From Actinomycetota bacterium (GTDB taxonomy: Bacteria > Actinomycetota > Coriobacteriia > Coriobacteriales > RUG844), in assembly GCA_013335845.1 (NCBI GenBank), contig JAAXUU010000105.1, positions 1-5,770 of the forward strand: a stretch of 5,770 nt of DNA, in the 5' to 3' direction. The notes beneath the pieces were generated by a model. It worked only from the letters and a program-made list of their open reading frames with translations, was not told the DNA's origin and did no database searches. Positions 5,531 through 5,770 of the stretch are shown here, piece by piece (position 1 is the first letter of the stretch; each line of letters begins with the position of its first letter). The translations under genes were made by a program, and so were the position numbers.

Positions 5531-5770
5531 ATGTTGAAATTCGATCACATATCATTCTCGTACCCCGGTGCCATCACGCGTGCGCTTGATGGTGTTTCAC
5601 TCTGCCTTGAACCAGGCGAGCGCGTAGTGCTTCTCGGAGCGAACGGAAGTGGGAAAAGTACGCTCGCGAAACTCGCCAATGCACTTCTTCTACCTGACGC
5701 GGGTTGTGTGGAAGTCGACGGTAGGTCGACGCGTGTAAGTGAGAGTACGCGTGCGATCAGGACCCTCGTC
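5531..5770 (+). CDS. ecfA: ECF transporter ATP-binding protein, EcfA type (3'-truncated by window edge)
   Basis: This is an ATPase of an energy-coupling-factor importer, which powers uptake of vitamins or metal ions with a partner ATPase, the EcfT membrane protein and an S component. Only the first 80 residues are in the window. They show the A-loop region FSYPG with Tyr11, the Walker A motif GANGSGKST (36-44), and the EcfA-typical run LAKLANALLLPDAG with VEVDG after it. The Q-loop, signature and Walker B lie beyond the end. ATG at 5531 follows an in-frame TAA at 5522, so the start is at or after it; a TTG at 5534 is less likely. No clear ribosome-binding site exists: the nearest GAGGAAG (5507-5513) is 17 nt away. 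Position after rplQ fits the common rplQ-ecfA1-ecfA2-ecfT order, but EcfA1 and EcfA2 cannot be told apart here, and a cobalt-type CbiO label is possible. Confidence 0.9.
   Translation, partial: MLKFDHISFSYPGAITRALDGVSLCLEPGERVVLLGANGSGKSTLAKLANALLLPDAGCVEVDGRSTRVSESTRAIRTLV

Noticed and set aside
4718..5548. A 276-codon open frame on the - strand opposite rplQ
   Set aside because: It is a mirror of the rplQ codon bias; the Ser/Ala/Thr-rich part is the antisense of the Glu/Ala/Val tail. It also crosses the terminator and the intergenic region and matches no family I know.

Overview
This is a housekeeping region: the distal part of a bacterial ribosomal-protein super-operon (the alpha-operon block infA-rpmJ-rpsM-rpsK-rpsD-rpoA-rplQ). 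It is flanked upstream by the 3' part of a glutamine-dependent asparagine synthetase gene and downstream by the start of an energy-coupling-factor (ECF) transporter ATPase gene. All genes are on the + strand. I found no mobile element, CRISPR array, tRNA or rRNA, and nothing convincing on the - strand.

Organism: base composition is moderate, roughly half G+C by eye. The proteins are clearly bacterial. Ribosomal protein S4 carries the four-cysteine zinc motif, L36 is the zinc-ribbon form, and L17 has a long Ala/Glu/Val-rich C-terminal tail of the kind common in Actinobacteria. An ECF ATPase after rplQ is an order familiar from Firmicutes and Coriobacteriia. Together these point to a moderate-GC member of the Coriobacteriia (Actinomycetota). 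This is inference from protein style, not a phylogeny, and a Clostridia-like Firmicute is the main alternative.

Layout: 2-1747 is asnB, missing about 33-40 N-terminal residues that include the catalytic Cys. 1748-1831 is an AT-rich gap with a candidate promoter and a small inverted repeat. infA (IF-1) follows, probably from a TTG at 1832. A 121-nt gap (2054-2174) is the longest inside the cluster. Then come rpmJ, rpsM (TTG start at 2305), rpsK, rpsD, rpoA and rplQ, separated by only 5-29 nt. A strong intrinsic terminator at 5326-5358 closes the unit. The remaining 172 nt hold a possible 28-codon ORF and a -10-like box 8 nt before the ATG of the ecfA-type gene, which runs off the window end.

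Working together: IF-1, L36, S13, S11, S4 and L17 build or start the ribosome, and RpoA nucleates RNA polymerase assembly. The set is probably co-transcribed so that transcription and translation capacity scale together. Points worth a second look are asnB in place of the usual map/adk/secY upstream of infA, two TTG starts, the infA-rpmJ gap as a possible autoregulatory leader, the L17 tail, and the possibly leaderless ecfA start. I do not see a previously undescribed system here.
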